Below are positions 45,717 through 53,864 of a stretch of 64,000 nt of DNA, one piece after another; positions within the stretch are counted from its first letter, which is position 1; each line of letters opens with the position of its first letter. The DNA is taken from the NCBI RefSeq assembly GCF_009877435.1, contig NZ_WXEX01000004.1, positions 124,001 through 188,000 on the forward strand, read 5' to 3'. Both the position numbers and the translations under genes were made by a program. The notes under the pieces are model-generated. The model searched no databases. It saw nothing but the letters and a program-made list of their open reading frames with translations, and was not told the origin of the DNA. This stretch comes from Heliomicrobium gestii. GTDB taxonomy: Bacteria; Bacillota; Desulfitobacteriia; Heliobacteriales; Heliobacteriaceae.

Positions 45717-47630
45717 TACCTGATTTCGCTGCATAGACGGCAGCAAAATGACAAAGGTTGTGCCCCGCCCCCACTGGCTCGCCACGGTAATTTCCCCGCC
45801 GTGGGACTCGACGATGGTCTTGACGATGGACAGCCCCAGGCCCGTTCCCGTCGTCTTCCGGGTGACTTCGTTCTCGGCCCGGTAGAATCGCTCAAAGAGT
45901 TGGTTCATCTCCCGCTCCGATAAGCCGATGCCTGTATCGCGCACCTCGATCCGGACCTGCTCTCCCTGCCGGCTGGCGTGAATCCCGCAGCACCCGTCCG
46001 GGGTGTACTTGATCGCATTGGAGAGGAGGTTGCTGAGCGCCTGGCCCAGCCGGATCTCGTCGCCACAGAGCGGGGGCAAGGCGGGCGCAATCTCGCACTG
46101 AAACTGCAGCCCCTTTCTGGCGGCGAGAATGGCGTAGTTATCGGCGATGGCGTGGATCAGCGTCTCCACATCAAGCGGCTGAAAGCGGTGCCCTGGCGGG
46201 CTCGCCTGCAGTTTCTCCAGATCGAGGATGTTGCTGACCAACTGGTGAAGGCGGCTGAGATTGGACTTGGCCTGCTTGAGGTAATGGCGCCGTTCATCGA
46301 CAGGAACACCCGGTTCCAACGCCAGCTCGATATAGCCGTCGATGCTGGCCAGGGGCGTGCGGATCTCATGGGTGGCCGCCGAAAAATACTCGCTCCGCAG
46401 GCGATGGAACTCGATTTCCTTGGTCACATCACAAAAGAGCAGCAACCAGCCGAAGATGTTCCGCTCCACTTCGACCGGGTTCAGATAGAGGTCGACGGTG
46501 CGGCAGGGCTCGGAGAGCACATGAATGCGCCATGGTCCCAACCGCTCCGCTTCTTCTCGCTGCAGTTCATTTTGCAGAAGCGCCGCCACCTTCTCCGGTT
46601 CGTCCAGTTTGGCCTGAATCGCGCGATAGAACAAGTCCGTGTTGTCAAAGGTGAGCACTTCCTCGTCGCTGCCGAACATCTCGCCGAAGGAGGCGTTGCA
46701 AATCCAATCGCCATGTTTGCGCGTGTAAAAAGCGATGCCATCCTTGCTGGCGTTCATCATGGCCACCATCCGCGCGCGATGCTCAGACCGCCGGCGAGCC
46801 AACTCCTCAAAGGGGGTTTTCACCTGACGGATAAAGATGGCCTGATAAAAAAAAGCGTAACTGATGACCTTCAGAAAATGGCTGCTGAAGAAAAAGCCGC
46901 CGGGAACGACATCCTCCAGAAAAATCACCGCGGCAGACAGGGCGCTCAAGATGAGACCGGCGGCGATCCGTTTCCACTGATTCCTTCGCTCTTCATCGCC
47001 GCGACGCCAATAAAACCAGGCGGTGACAAGATCGCCGATCACAGCCGTGACCATCGTGGCATCAGTGAACCCGCGCAGGCGCTCTTCGTTCACCTGTTCC
47101 GGATAATGGGCAATGTTGGTGAAAAGGGAAAGGGCGACAACGCTCAGCATTGTGGCGGCAGCGACTAACCACAGCAGGCTTTCCCGCAACGAAAGCCGAT
47201 TCAACGGCGAGATGAACAGGCCGCCCAGCATGGCGCCGGCCAGGATCAACCGGCTCAGGCATCCAAAAACTGCGGATACATGGGCGCTGTACAAAGACGA
47301 AACCGCTAACATTGGTTTGGACAACAGGTGAAGGGCATCGACCATGCCGATAATCCAAAAGGAAATCCCAACGTAAACGAGCCAAGTGGTCGCCTTTTCG
47401 CGCGTATGCCAGATGGTAGAAAAGATAAACATGGAAACGACAACGCCGGCGCCTTCCATCGCGAGATGGAGCGGCACCATCAAGTCGGCTTTCAACCGCG
47501 TTTTATCCATTGGGGGAACCATGATCGCAGCGACAATCAACAAAAAGACGAAGCCGACGATCAGAAGGATGTATCGTTCGCTCCCTCTGTCCGGCATCGT
47601 CTCTTCGGTATCTATCGCGATTCGTTCCAA
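45699..47630 (-). CDS. MASE3-like membrane sensor histidine kinase (orphan)
   Basis: About 643 residues. The N-terminal sensor has about eight membrane helices of the MASE3 type (VPLHLAMEGAGVVVSMFIFSTIWH, FWIIGMVDALHLLSKPM). A PAS-like domain follows (about 290-400), then HisKA with the phosphorylated His in SAATHEIRTPLASIDGYIE, and the ATPase domain with QALSNLLSNAIKYTPDG, RDTGIGLS and TTGTGLGLSIVKTIVESHGG. No response regulator gene adjoins it. Start uncertain: TTG at 47630 has AGGGGGC upstream; ATG at 47597 has a weak site. Confidence 0.88.
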   Translation of the reverse strand: MERIAIDTEETMPDRGSERYILLIVGFVFLLIVAAIMVPPMDKTRLKADLMVPLHLAMEGAGVVVSMFIFSTIWHTREKATTWLVYVGISFWIIGMVDALHLLSKPMLAVSSLYSAHVSAVFGCLSRLILAGAMLGGLFISPLNRLSLRESLLWLVAAATMLSVVALSLFTNIAHYPEQVNEERLRGFTDATMVTAVIGDLVTAWFYWRRGDEERRNQWKRIAAGLILSALSAAVIFLEDVVPGGFFFSSHFLKVISYAFFYQAIFIRQVKTPFEELARRRSEHRARMVAMMNASKDGIAFYTRKHGDWICNASFGEMFGSDEEVLTFDNTDLFYRAIQAKLDEPEKVAALLQNELQREEAERLGPWRIHVLSEPCRTVDLYLNPVEVERNIFGWLLLFCDVTKEIEFHRLRSEYFSAATHEIRTPLASIDGYIELALEPGVPVDERRHYLKQAKSNLSRLHQLVSNILDLEKLQASPPGHRFQPLDVETLIHAIADNYAILAARKGLQFQCEIAPALPPLCGDEIRLGQALSNLLSNAIKYTPDGCCGIHASRQGEQVRIEVRDTGIGLSEREMNQLFERFYRAENEVTRKTTGTGLGLSIVKTIVESHGGEITVASQWGRGTTFVILLPSMQRNQVEPAAL

Positions 47631-47735
47631 GCGGCTGCCCCCTGTCTTACAGAAACACAATAAAGGATAACATTAATTTTCATTTCTATTTCTATCCACG
47701 CAATACAGTATCCTCCCATAAACTCATTTATTTTG

Positions 47736-49064
47736 CTACTGTCCCCGCAACAACGGAACCAGCAGCGGATGATACAGGAACTGCAGAAACAGGAAGAGGA
47801 TAAGACCCACGATGCCGCCGACGAGGGAGCCATTGATGCGGATCCACTGCAGATCGTTGCCCGCCTTGTCTTCTATAAACCGGTTTAGATCATCATTGGT
47901 GAAGGCGTTGAGGACATTGCGGACAATGTTTCCGATCAGCCGGTGCTCCTTTTCGATGATCCGGAAGAGGGCTTCTTTCAGCCGTTCCTCCAGTTGCTCC
48001 CGCAACGCCGCATCATGGACGACGCGTTGGACAAAGGAGTCGACCGTTCCCTGCAAGGGAGCTGGCAGCCGTATCTCTGCCGAACCGGCGCCGCCCAATG
48101 GAACCGGCGCTTCCGAAAGGGCCGAAAGGCCCACCAGCCCCTCTGTCCCGCTGGGCCATAAGGCGCGCAACCATCCTTCGAGGGGCAATTCGTCGATGAT
48201 CCGCTCTTTCCATGATTCAATCGCCTCGACCAACTCCTCCCGCTCCGTTAGACCGGCCGTTTTTTCGAGGAGGATCTCTTTCAGTCGAAGCCGCAGGGGA
48301 TGCTGGGGGTCCTTCATCTCAGCCAGACTCTCCAGCAGCCTCCGGTGCAGCGAGTCCGCCGCTTCCGATGGATTGTAACTGTTGGTCAGCAGCGCTGTCG
48401 TCAGCACCAAGGCGCTGAACAACCCCTCCGATTGCTTTTTTTCAGTTCCCCGAAGGAAACGGTAGATCCGATCGCGTGTCTCCGGCCGCGCGGCCGCCTG
48501 ATGCATCTCTTCCATTAAAAGGGCGATCCACCGCTCTTCCTCGCCCGCTGTCAGCGCCCGCTGGCCCCACTGGGTCAACAGCGCCGGCAAGGGGATCCGC
48601 CGCAGCCGGTCCTTCACCGGACGTTCGATATAGCGGGCAATCGTTTTCGGCTGCAAATGGCCCAGCGCCTCCTGGCTCAAGCGTCCAAGGAAGTCGGTCA
48701 GATAGCGTTTTCCCTCTTGGCGGTCGAGCCAGTCGATGATCCCGTCGATCAGGCGTACATGGGCCAGCTTGGATTTAATCACCGCAACGCCGAGGAGTTC
48801 CCCTTCCACCACCTTGACGATGGCATCGATCGTCTTTTCCCGGTTGCGCGGGATCAGTTCCGTATGCCAGGGAAAGCCGAGAGGACGGCGAAAAAGAGCC
48901 GTGATAGCGAACCAATCGGCGATGCCGCCGACGAGGGCCGCTTCCGCGATAAAAAAGCCCATCTTCACCCAAAGCCACTGGGGATAGAGCCACCGCAACC
49001 CTGTAAACAGTACGAAGGCGAGGGCGGCGCCGGCCAAAACAAGGTCCGCCTTTTTCCACTTCAT
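47736..49064 (-). CDS. DUF445 membrane-associated protein, copy 1
   Basis: A 442-residue DUF445 (YheB/YtwI-like) protein. N-terminal helices at about 9-25 and 33-50 lead into the family signature GGIADWFAITALFRRPLGFPWHTELIPRNREKTIDAI. A long helical middle follows, and a C-terminal NDLQWIRINGSLVGGIVGLILFLFLQFL places the end in the membrane. Known members are membrane proteins of unclear role, some linked to spores. It lies 9 nt downstream of the second copy in the same transcript. ATG start with GAGGTGAT. Confidence 0.9.
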   Translation of the reverse strand: MKWKKADLVLAGAALAFVLFTGLRWLYPQWLWVKMGFFIAEAALVGGIADWFAITALFRRPLGFPWHTELIPRNREKTIDAIVKVVEGELLGVAVIKSKLAHVRLIDGIIDWLDRQEGKRYLTDFLGRLSQEALGHLQPKTIARYIERPVKDRLRRIPLPALLTQWGQRALTAGEEERWIALLMEEMHQAAARPETRDRIYRFLRGTEKKQSEGLFSALVLTTALLTNSYNPSEAADSLHRRLLESLAEMKDPQHPLRLRLKEILLEKTAGLTEREELVEAIESWKERIIDELPLEGWLRALWPSGTEGLVGLSALSEAPVPLGGAGSAEIRLPAPLQGTVDSFVQRVVHDAALREQLEERLKEALFRIIEKEHRLIGNIVRNVLNAFTNDDLNRFIEDKAGNDLQWIRINGSLVGGIVGLILFLFLQFLYHPLLVPLLRGQ

Positions 49065-49073
49065 GCCATCACC

Positions 49074-50300
49074 TCACGGCAGCCAGAGGGTCGCCAGGTG
49101 GAGCAACACACCGGCCAAACCGCCCACAACCGCCCCGTTGATTCGGATCATCTGCAGGTCGTTGCCTGCCTTCGATTCGATGAGTTCCACCAGTTGTTCA
49201 TCACTGATAGACTGTAAATTTTCCTGCACCAGTTTGCCGATCTCCTCATGCTGTTCGTCGATCCAGCGAAAGAGGTGAACCTTGACCATCCCATCGAGGG
49301 CCGCCCGCCGTTCCCGGTCCTGGCGCAATTCCGACAACAGACGCTCCAAGCGGCTGCGCAGCAGTTTCAACCACCGGGGCGGATCATCGCCGGAACGCTC
49401 CGTCTGATCGTCCAACAATTCCGTCAACAAAGGACCCATCTCCAGGCGCTGCAGCAGCGTCGCTTTCCAGGCCTCGACCTGGCGCTGGCGGTCTGCATCT
49501 GTGCGCAGTTCCGCGACCCAGCGGCGGATCTGCGCCTCCAGGCGAAGCCGCTGCGGGTTGGTGGGTTTGCGAAAACCCTCCAGAAACCCGACGGCGCTGT
49601 CGACCAGTTGCGTTTCCGGCGTTTTGCCGGCCATACCGATGACGAGATCATCAAAAAAGCGACGGCGGCGCATCCCCGATTCATAGGCGCTGCGGGTCTC
49701 CTGGACAAGACGCGCCAGTTCCCCCTTGACCAGGGGATGGCGAACGAGCGTCTCCAACTCCCCGACAGCCACATCAATGACCCGTCCCGCCTGTCCGCTG
49801 TCGAGGGCCCACTCGATGCTGTCCGCCAGCACCGGCGATAAGGGCAGGCCCGAGAGCAGGGCGCCGGCAGCCTCCTCCAGGATGTCCTTTACTTTCGGCT
49901 CCTTCAGGAGCGTCGCCATCCCAGCCAGCATGTCTCCCATGGGCGGTTCTTCCTTCTGTCCGTCCCCGAGGAGGTGGTTGAAGATGGGCTCGGTCAGGTC
50001 GTAGCGGCTCAACTGTTCCTTCAGCGTCTCCCGGGAGAGCAGTTCCTCTTTGACCATCGATACGAGGGCTTCAAAGATCCGCTCCCGGTTGCGGGGAATG
50101 ATGGCGGTCCGCCACGGAATGCCCAAGGGCCGCCGGAAGAGCGCCGTCACGGCAAACCAGTCAGCCAACCCGCCGATCAGGGCGGCGCCGCAGCCGCTGG
50201 CGATGATTCCGCCGATAAAGGTTTCTTGAAAAGGCGCGCTGACGAGAAAGCCCGCCAAGGCGACCACCAGGACAAGGGTAGCGGTATGCCGGTTATTCAT
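49074..50300 (-). CDS. DUF445 membrane-associated protein, copy 2
   Basis: A 408-residue DUF445 protein with the same plan as its neighbour: GGLADWFAVTALFRRPLGIPWRTAIIPRNRERIFEALV near the N-terminus, and NDLQMIRINGAVVGGLAGVLLHL at the C-terminus. The signature regions match copy 1 closely but the middles differ, so this is an old duplication. It is the first gene of the pair. The N-terminal helix VLVVALAGFLVSAPF is membrane-spanning. ATG start. Confidence 0.9.
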   Translation of the reverse strand: MNNRHTATLVLVVALAGFLVSAPFQETFIGGIIASGCGAALIGGLADWFAVTALFRRPLGIPWRTAIIPRNRERIFEALVSMVKEELLSRETLKEQLSRYDLTEPIFNHLLGDGQKEEPPMGDMLAGMATLLKEPKVKDILEEAAGALLSGLPLSPVLADSIEWALDSGQAGRVIDVAVGELETLVRHPLVKGELARLVQETRSAYESGMRRRRFFDDLVIGMAGKTPETQLVDSAVGFLEGFRKPTNPQRLRLEAQIRRWVAELRTDADRQRQVEAWKATLLQRLEMGPLLTELLDDQTERSGDDPPRWLKLLRSRLERLLSELRQDRERRAALDGMVKVHLFRWIDEQHEEIGKLVQENLQSISDEQLVELIESKAGNDLQMIRINGAVVGGLAGVLLHLATLWLP

Positions 50301-50486
50301 CCATCGATCCCATCCATAAATAAATCATCCCTTAAAAAGTATAAACGCTTTTTTCACATCCTTGAACGCTAAAATATGTCACCTGGAAAAGAAATCGACG
50401 GTTTTTTCCCTACGGGAAGGGGAACAACCGTCTCGTGTGAAAAAGATAATGGGGAGAAAGCACGGAAAACCAAGGAGGTCTCTGCC

Positions 50487-50876
50487 ATGTCCATCCCCTT
50501 TGACATCGATCGCTTTGCCGATCTGGCTGAACGCATGATCGCCGAGATCCCGGAGAAATTCCTTCTCCGCCTAAACGGCGGGATTCATATCCAACCAGAC
50601 ACCATTCAGGATGACGAAGGTTTCTTTATCCTGGGTGAGTGTTTCTTTGATGAGTTTCTCGGCCATTGGATCAACATCTACCATGGCTCTTTCGCCGGCT
50701 GTTTCGCCGAGGAACCGGCCGAGGTCTGGGAGGATGAACTGTATGAGACGATTCTCCATGAGCTCCGCCACCACTTGGAAGACCTGGCCGGCGCCGACGA
50801 CCTGCTCCGAGAGGAGATGGCTGAATTGGAAGCCTGGCGGGCAGAGAGAGAAAACGAAAAAACCGCCGCGCCTTGA
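50487..50876 (+). CDS. Zincin-like metallopeptidase-family protein (PF06262 type)
   Basis: A 129-residue cytoplasmic protein with the zinc-protease-like HELRHH motif in YETILHELRHHLEDLAG (residues about 88-104), as in the zincin-like family of short Firmicute and actinobacterial proteins. No signal peptide. Activity is unproven for most members. The ATG at 50487 follows AAGGAGGT. The stop codon lies within a terminator that works for the opposite strand. Confidence 0.8.
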   Translation: MSIPFDIDRFADLAERMIAEIPEKFLLRLNGGIHIQPDTIQDDEGFFILGECFFDEFLGHWINIYHGSFAGCFAEEPAEVWEDELYETILHELRHHLEDLAGADDLLREEMAELEAWRAERENEKTAAP

Positions 50877-50889
50877 GGGCGCGACGGCG
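50856..50889 (-). terminator. Intrinsic terminator after the Arg-rich mini-gene
   Basis: CGCCGTCGCGCC and GGCGCGGCGG arms with a 5-nt loop, then six T on the minus strand. There is no T-run on the plus strand. It lies 10 nt beyond the stop of the 30-codon ORF, which supports transcription of that ORF. Confidence 0.75.
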
Positions 50890-50899
50890 TGACCGAAAG

Positions 50900-50992
50900 T
50901 TAGTCGTTGCACCGGCGGCAACGGACGACAGCTACTTGACCGGGTCGCAGATTGATGACTCTCACACGGCGGCGGCGTCTTCTCCGACACAT
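50900..50992 (-). CDS. 30-residue Arg-rich mini-protein
   Basis: A complete small ORF on the minus strand: ATG preceded 8 nt earlier by GAGGGGGT, 30 codons, TAA, then a strong terminator. The product begins MCRRRRRRRVRVINLRPGQV and ends VVRCRRCND, so it is very basic, with a Cys-x2-Cys pair (CRRC) and an N-terminal Cys. The RPGQ turn resembles small beta-barrel or zinc-ribbon pieces. The charge suggests nucleic-acid or ribosome binding, but I recognise no family. It lies in the gap between two plus-strand genes. Confidence 0.6.
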   Translation of the reverse strand: MCRRRRRRRVRVINLRPGQVAVVRCRRCND

Positions 50993-51122
50993 GGCGATTT
51001 ACCCCCTCTCGGTCAGTGATATTGTACTATATGGCCAGAGGAAAAATCTGGTTCTCTTTTCTATTCTTTCTGCTGGAAACACTTGCTTCCCCCGGGGCGC
51101 CCTGTCCGCAGCCTGTTCATGG

Positions 51123-51128
51123 TATAAT
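51123..51128 (+). promoter_or_regulatory. Likely -10 box of the signal peptidase gene
   Basis: A perfect TATAAT about 105 nt before the lepB ATG; the -35 region is poor. Confidence 0.35.
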
Positions 51129-51232
51129 CAACATGTTTCGAATCATTGGGTCAGACAGATGAACCGGAGGATTGTTATTTGGACAAGCGTCCATGCCTTC
51201 CCCCATGATCGATTTAGAGGAGCTGACAAAAT

Positions 51233-51757
51233 ATGAAAGCAGCCCTTTCCGGGCTGCGAGAGTATCTGCCGCCTATCGCCATCGCCATCGTCCTTTCCCT
51301 GGTGATCCGGACCCAGGTCGGCGAGGCCCGATACATCCCCAGCGAATCCATGGTTCCCACCTTGCAAGTCCATGACGTGGTGCTCATCGACCGCATGCAC
51401 CACCAGTATGAGCGGGGCGACATCGTCATTTTCGACGCGCCAGAGGCGTTAAAAAAAGATGAAGTGCTGATCAAACGCGTCATCGGCCTTCCCGGCGAGA
51501 CAGTCGAGGTGCGCAAAGGTCACGTCTATATCGACGGCAAGATGCTGGAAGAGCCTTATATCAAAGCGCCCTTCACCGGAAGCTTTGGTCCTTTTCAAGT
51601 CCCGGCAGGCGAGTACTTTATGATGGGCGATAACCGCGACAACAGCTTCGATAGCCGCTATTTCGGCGCCGTTCCCAGCCGGAACGTCCTCGGAAAAGCG
51701 GTCGCCATAGTATTTCCCTTTTCGTCAGCCCATTCGCTAAAAGAGGCCGGCATATAA
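51233..51757 (+). CDS. lepB: Signal peptidase I
   Basis: A 174-residue membrane-anchored serine protease that removes signal peptides from secreted proteins. One N-terminal helix (residues 12-27) is followed by the catalytic Ser39 in IPSESMVPTL and the catalytic Lys81 in EVLIKRVIGLPGE. The conserved GDNRDNSFDSRYFGAVP (box E) follows. Length is typical of Gram-positive SipS-type enzymes. ATG start with GAGGAG. Confidence 0.95.
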   Translation: MKAALSGLREYLPPIAIAIVLSLVIRTQVGEARYIPSESMVPTLQVHDVVLIDRMHHQYERGDIVIFDAPEALKKDEVLIKRVIGLPGETVEVRKGHVYIDGKMLEEPYIKAPFTGSFGPFQVPAGEYFMMGDNRDNSFDSRYFGAVPSRNVLGKAVAIVFPFSSAHSLKEAGI

Positions 51758-51797
51758 GCGCCTTTGACCGGAGTATTACACAAAGGGGTTCTTTGTC

Positions 51798-52526
51798 ATG
51801 CTCTCCCATCGAGAAGCGCAAGAGCAGATCATCCTGTCCGTCATCGACGGGAGTACGGAGCCGGTCGGTTCGGGCTCCATCCGCGCGGAAGCGGCTCGTC
51901 GAGGCCTTGAGATGAGCGAGGCCACTGTGGGGCGAGTCCTGAAAAACCTGGACAACCAAGGATTCAGCGTCCGCAAGGGCTTTCAGGGACGACAGCTGAC
52001 AGAGGCGGGTAAAAGGCGGCTCATGACCTTGAACCAGCGCCAGGAACAGTCCTCCATCAGCATGGAACTGGTCGACGCATTGAGCCAGGAGCGAAAAAAA
52101 ACACTCCTCGATATGATGGTGGCCCGCCGGGCCATTGAAGGAGAAATCGCGGCCTTGGCCGCCCGAGCGATCCGGCCAGAGGAAGTAGCTGAGATGGAAC
52201 AGATCCTTCGCGAGCAGGAGCGGCTCTGTCAAGAGGGTCGATTGGCTTTTGAACAGGACATCGCCTTCCACCAAATCCTGGCTCGCGCCTGCCGCAATCC
52301 CGTCCTGGAGAAGGCCCTGGAACTGATCTACCAGTCCGGTCGCCACTCCCTGACCCTGGAAGCGATCCGCCGCGAGGTCTACAGCGGCATCATGGTCGAT
52401 CACCGTAATATTTTTGCGTCCGTTCTCGACGGCGATTCCGAAGCAGCCCGCACCTCCATGGTCACCCACCTGGAGAACGTGATCGCCGATATTGAGCGGC
52501 TCTGGCAAAAACACGACATGGAATAA
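51798..52526 (+). CDS. FCD-domain transcriptional regulator with atypical winged helix
   Basis: A 242-residue regulator. The N-terminal winged helix (about 6-75: PVGSGSIRAEAARRGLEMSEATVGRVLKNLDNQGFSVRKGFQGRQLTEAG) resembles the NrpR/RNase R-type HTH rather than a normal GntR one. Residues 90-235 are an FCD ligand domain (ARRAIEGEIAALAARAIRPEEVAEME, DIAFHQILARACRNPVL, DHRNIFASVLDGDSEAARTSMVTHL) with the His/Asp metal-site residues. FCD regulators bind organic acids; target and ligand here are unknown. ATG start with AAAGGGG. Confidence 0.85.
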   Translation: MLSHREAQEQIILSVIDGSTEPVGSGSIRAEAARRGLEMSEATVGRVLKNLDNQGFSVRKGFQGRQLTEAGKRRLMTLNQRQEQSSISMELVDALSQERKKTLLDMMVARRAIEGEIAALAARAIRPEEVAEMEQILREQERLCQEGRLAFEQDIAFHQILARACRNPVLEKALELIYQSGRHSLTLEAIRREVYSGIMVDHRNIFASVLDGDSEAARTSMVTHLENVIADIERLWQKHDME

Positions 52527-52699
52527 AAAGTCGCAAAATTCCATAATATACATGATGAAAAAAAGAGGATTCTCGGTGTCTGAAGGGGAATAATATAATT
52601 ATCACTCATCATTGATGAGGAGCGCCTCTACCACACCGTAGTTTATTTCAATTCGCCCAATTCATTTACGTTCCGACAATCAATGCCATTTTATCCCCC

Positions 52700-52725
52700 A
52701 CGGCCGAAAACGGCCGCTTTTTTTT
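52700..52725 (+). terminator. Intrinsic terminator, probably of the FCD regulator transcript
   Basis: CGGCC-GAAAA-CGGCCG hairpin followed by eight T, 174 nt after the regulator stop. The AT-rich stretch between has no open frame I can support. Confidence 0.7.
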
Positions 52726-52766
52726 GGCCAAAACGAAGGACGCGCTCTACGTTGTCATTAAGAAAT

Positions 52767-52795
52767 AAAAAAAACCGCCCGAAAACAGGACGGTT
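52767..52795 (-). terminator. Intrinsic terminator of the pfl operon
   Basis: AACCGTCC-TGTTTT-CGGGCGGTT stem followed by eight T on the minus strand, 34 nt after the last small gene. Confidence 0.75.
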
Positions 52796-52828
52796 CCCTT
52801 CGTTTCGAAAACCCTCTATTCATGGTTA

Positions 52829-53044
52829 CTAATCTTGAATGAACTCCACCGCACCGGACTGCTCCATCATGACCCGGACTCGATCGATCTCATGGCGCGG
52901 CGTCTTCACGGCTACGACGAAGCCTTCTTGGCCCTGAAGGCCATCAACACCGTCGCCGAAGGTCTCCACTTCGCCGAGACCATCCCGTTCGGTCTTCAAA
53001 AAGGGCAGATCGTGGGCAACTTCGACCAAAGGTGACGACTTCAT
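52829..53044 (-). CDS. Small protein at the end of the pfl operon
   Basis: A 71-residue protein beginning MKSSPLVEVAHDLPFLKTER. The C-terminal part, EGFVVAVKTPRHEIDRVRVMMEQSGAVEF, looks like the ferredoxin-like half of YflT/general-stress-17M proteins ('...V.T......v..il...GA.e.'), but the match is weak. It starts 6 nt after the pflA stop and ends just before the operon terminator. No strong ribosome site, so it is probably coupled to pflA. Function unknown. Confidence 0.6.
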   Translation of the reverse strand: MKSSPLVEVAHDLPFLKTERDGLGEVETFGDGVDGLQGQEGFVVAVKTPRHEIDRVRVMMEQSGAVEFIQD

Positions 53045-53050
53045 CCGCAG

Positions 53051-53851
53051 CTAGTCCACATCAAGGCCATAGCGCCTCGCCATCTGGCGCGCCCGCTCCA
53101 TCTCCTCAGCCCCCGGCGGGACCACATCCGCCAGCGGATCGTCGATCCCGAGTTCCCGCCGCTTTTCGCTCCCCAAGGAATGAAACGGCAGGAACGTCAA
53201 CCGCCGCACATTGCCCAGCGATGCCGCAAACCGGCACAGATCATCGAGGTCTTCGTCACGATCCGTATACCCGGGGACAAGAACATGACGGACCCACACC
53301 GGAATCTCCCGCTCAGCCAACAGTTGCGCAAAAGCAAGGGGTTTATCATTGGCTACCCCGGTCAATTGGCGATGCCGGATCGGGTCGAACTGCTTTATAT
53401 CGAGCAGGACGAGATCGGTGTAAGGCAAAAACCGCTCCGCCGCCTCCCGGTCACAATAACCAGAGGTGTCCAAACAGGTGGGAATCCCTTCTTGCCGGCA
53501 GGCCCGGAACAGGGCGGCCACAAAGCCGGCCTGCATGGCCGGTTCGCCGCCTGATAGGGTGACGCCGCCGCCGGAGGCGCGGAAGTAGCTCCGATAGCGC
53601 CGGATATCGGCCATCACTTCGTCCACCGACTGTGAGCGTCCTGACGCAGGATCCCAGGTGTCACAGTTGTGGCAGTAGAGACAGCGCAAGGGGCATCCGC
53701 TCAAAAAGAGAACATACCGGAGACCGGGGCCGTCGACGGCCCCGCAGGTCTCCACCGAATGAATCCGGCCGAAAACCGGGGCGGCTCCATCGACTTGCTG
53801 ATCTTGATCGCTTTGAACGGTTGGATGAAAAAGCGGCCCTTCGGCGGTCAT
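53051..53851 (-). CDS. pflA: Pyruvate formate-lyase activating enzyme
   Basis: A 266-residue radical-SAM glycyl-radical activase. The cluster motif CPLRCLYCHNCDTW has the Cys-x3-Cys-x2-Cys spacing. Further motifs are GRIHSVETCGAVDGPGLRYVLFLSGC, GGGVTLSGGEPAMQ, GIPTCLDTSGY, and VRHVLVPGYTDRDED. It makes the glycyl radical on PflB under anaerobic conditions. ATG start with GAGAGGA. It follows pflB after 13 nt. Confidence 0.95.
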   Translation of the reverse strand: MTAEGPLFHPTVQSDQDQQVDGAAPVFGRIHSVETCGAVDGPGLRYVLFLSGCPLRCLYCHNCDTWDPASGRSQSVDEVMADIRRYRSYFRASGGGVTLSGGEPAMQAGFVAALFRACRQEGIPTCLDTSGYCDREAAERFLPYTDLVLLDIKQFDPIRHRQLTGVANDKPLAFAQLLAEREIPVWVRHVLVPGYTDRDEDLDDLCRFAASLGNVRRLTFLPFHSLGSEKRRELGIDDPLADVVPPGAEEMERARQMARRYGLDVD

Positions 53852-53864
53852 GACATTCCTCTCC

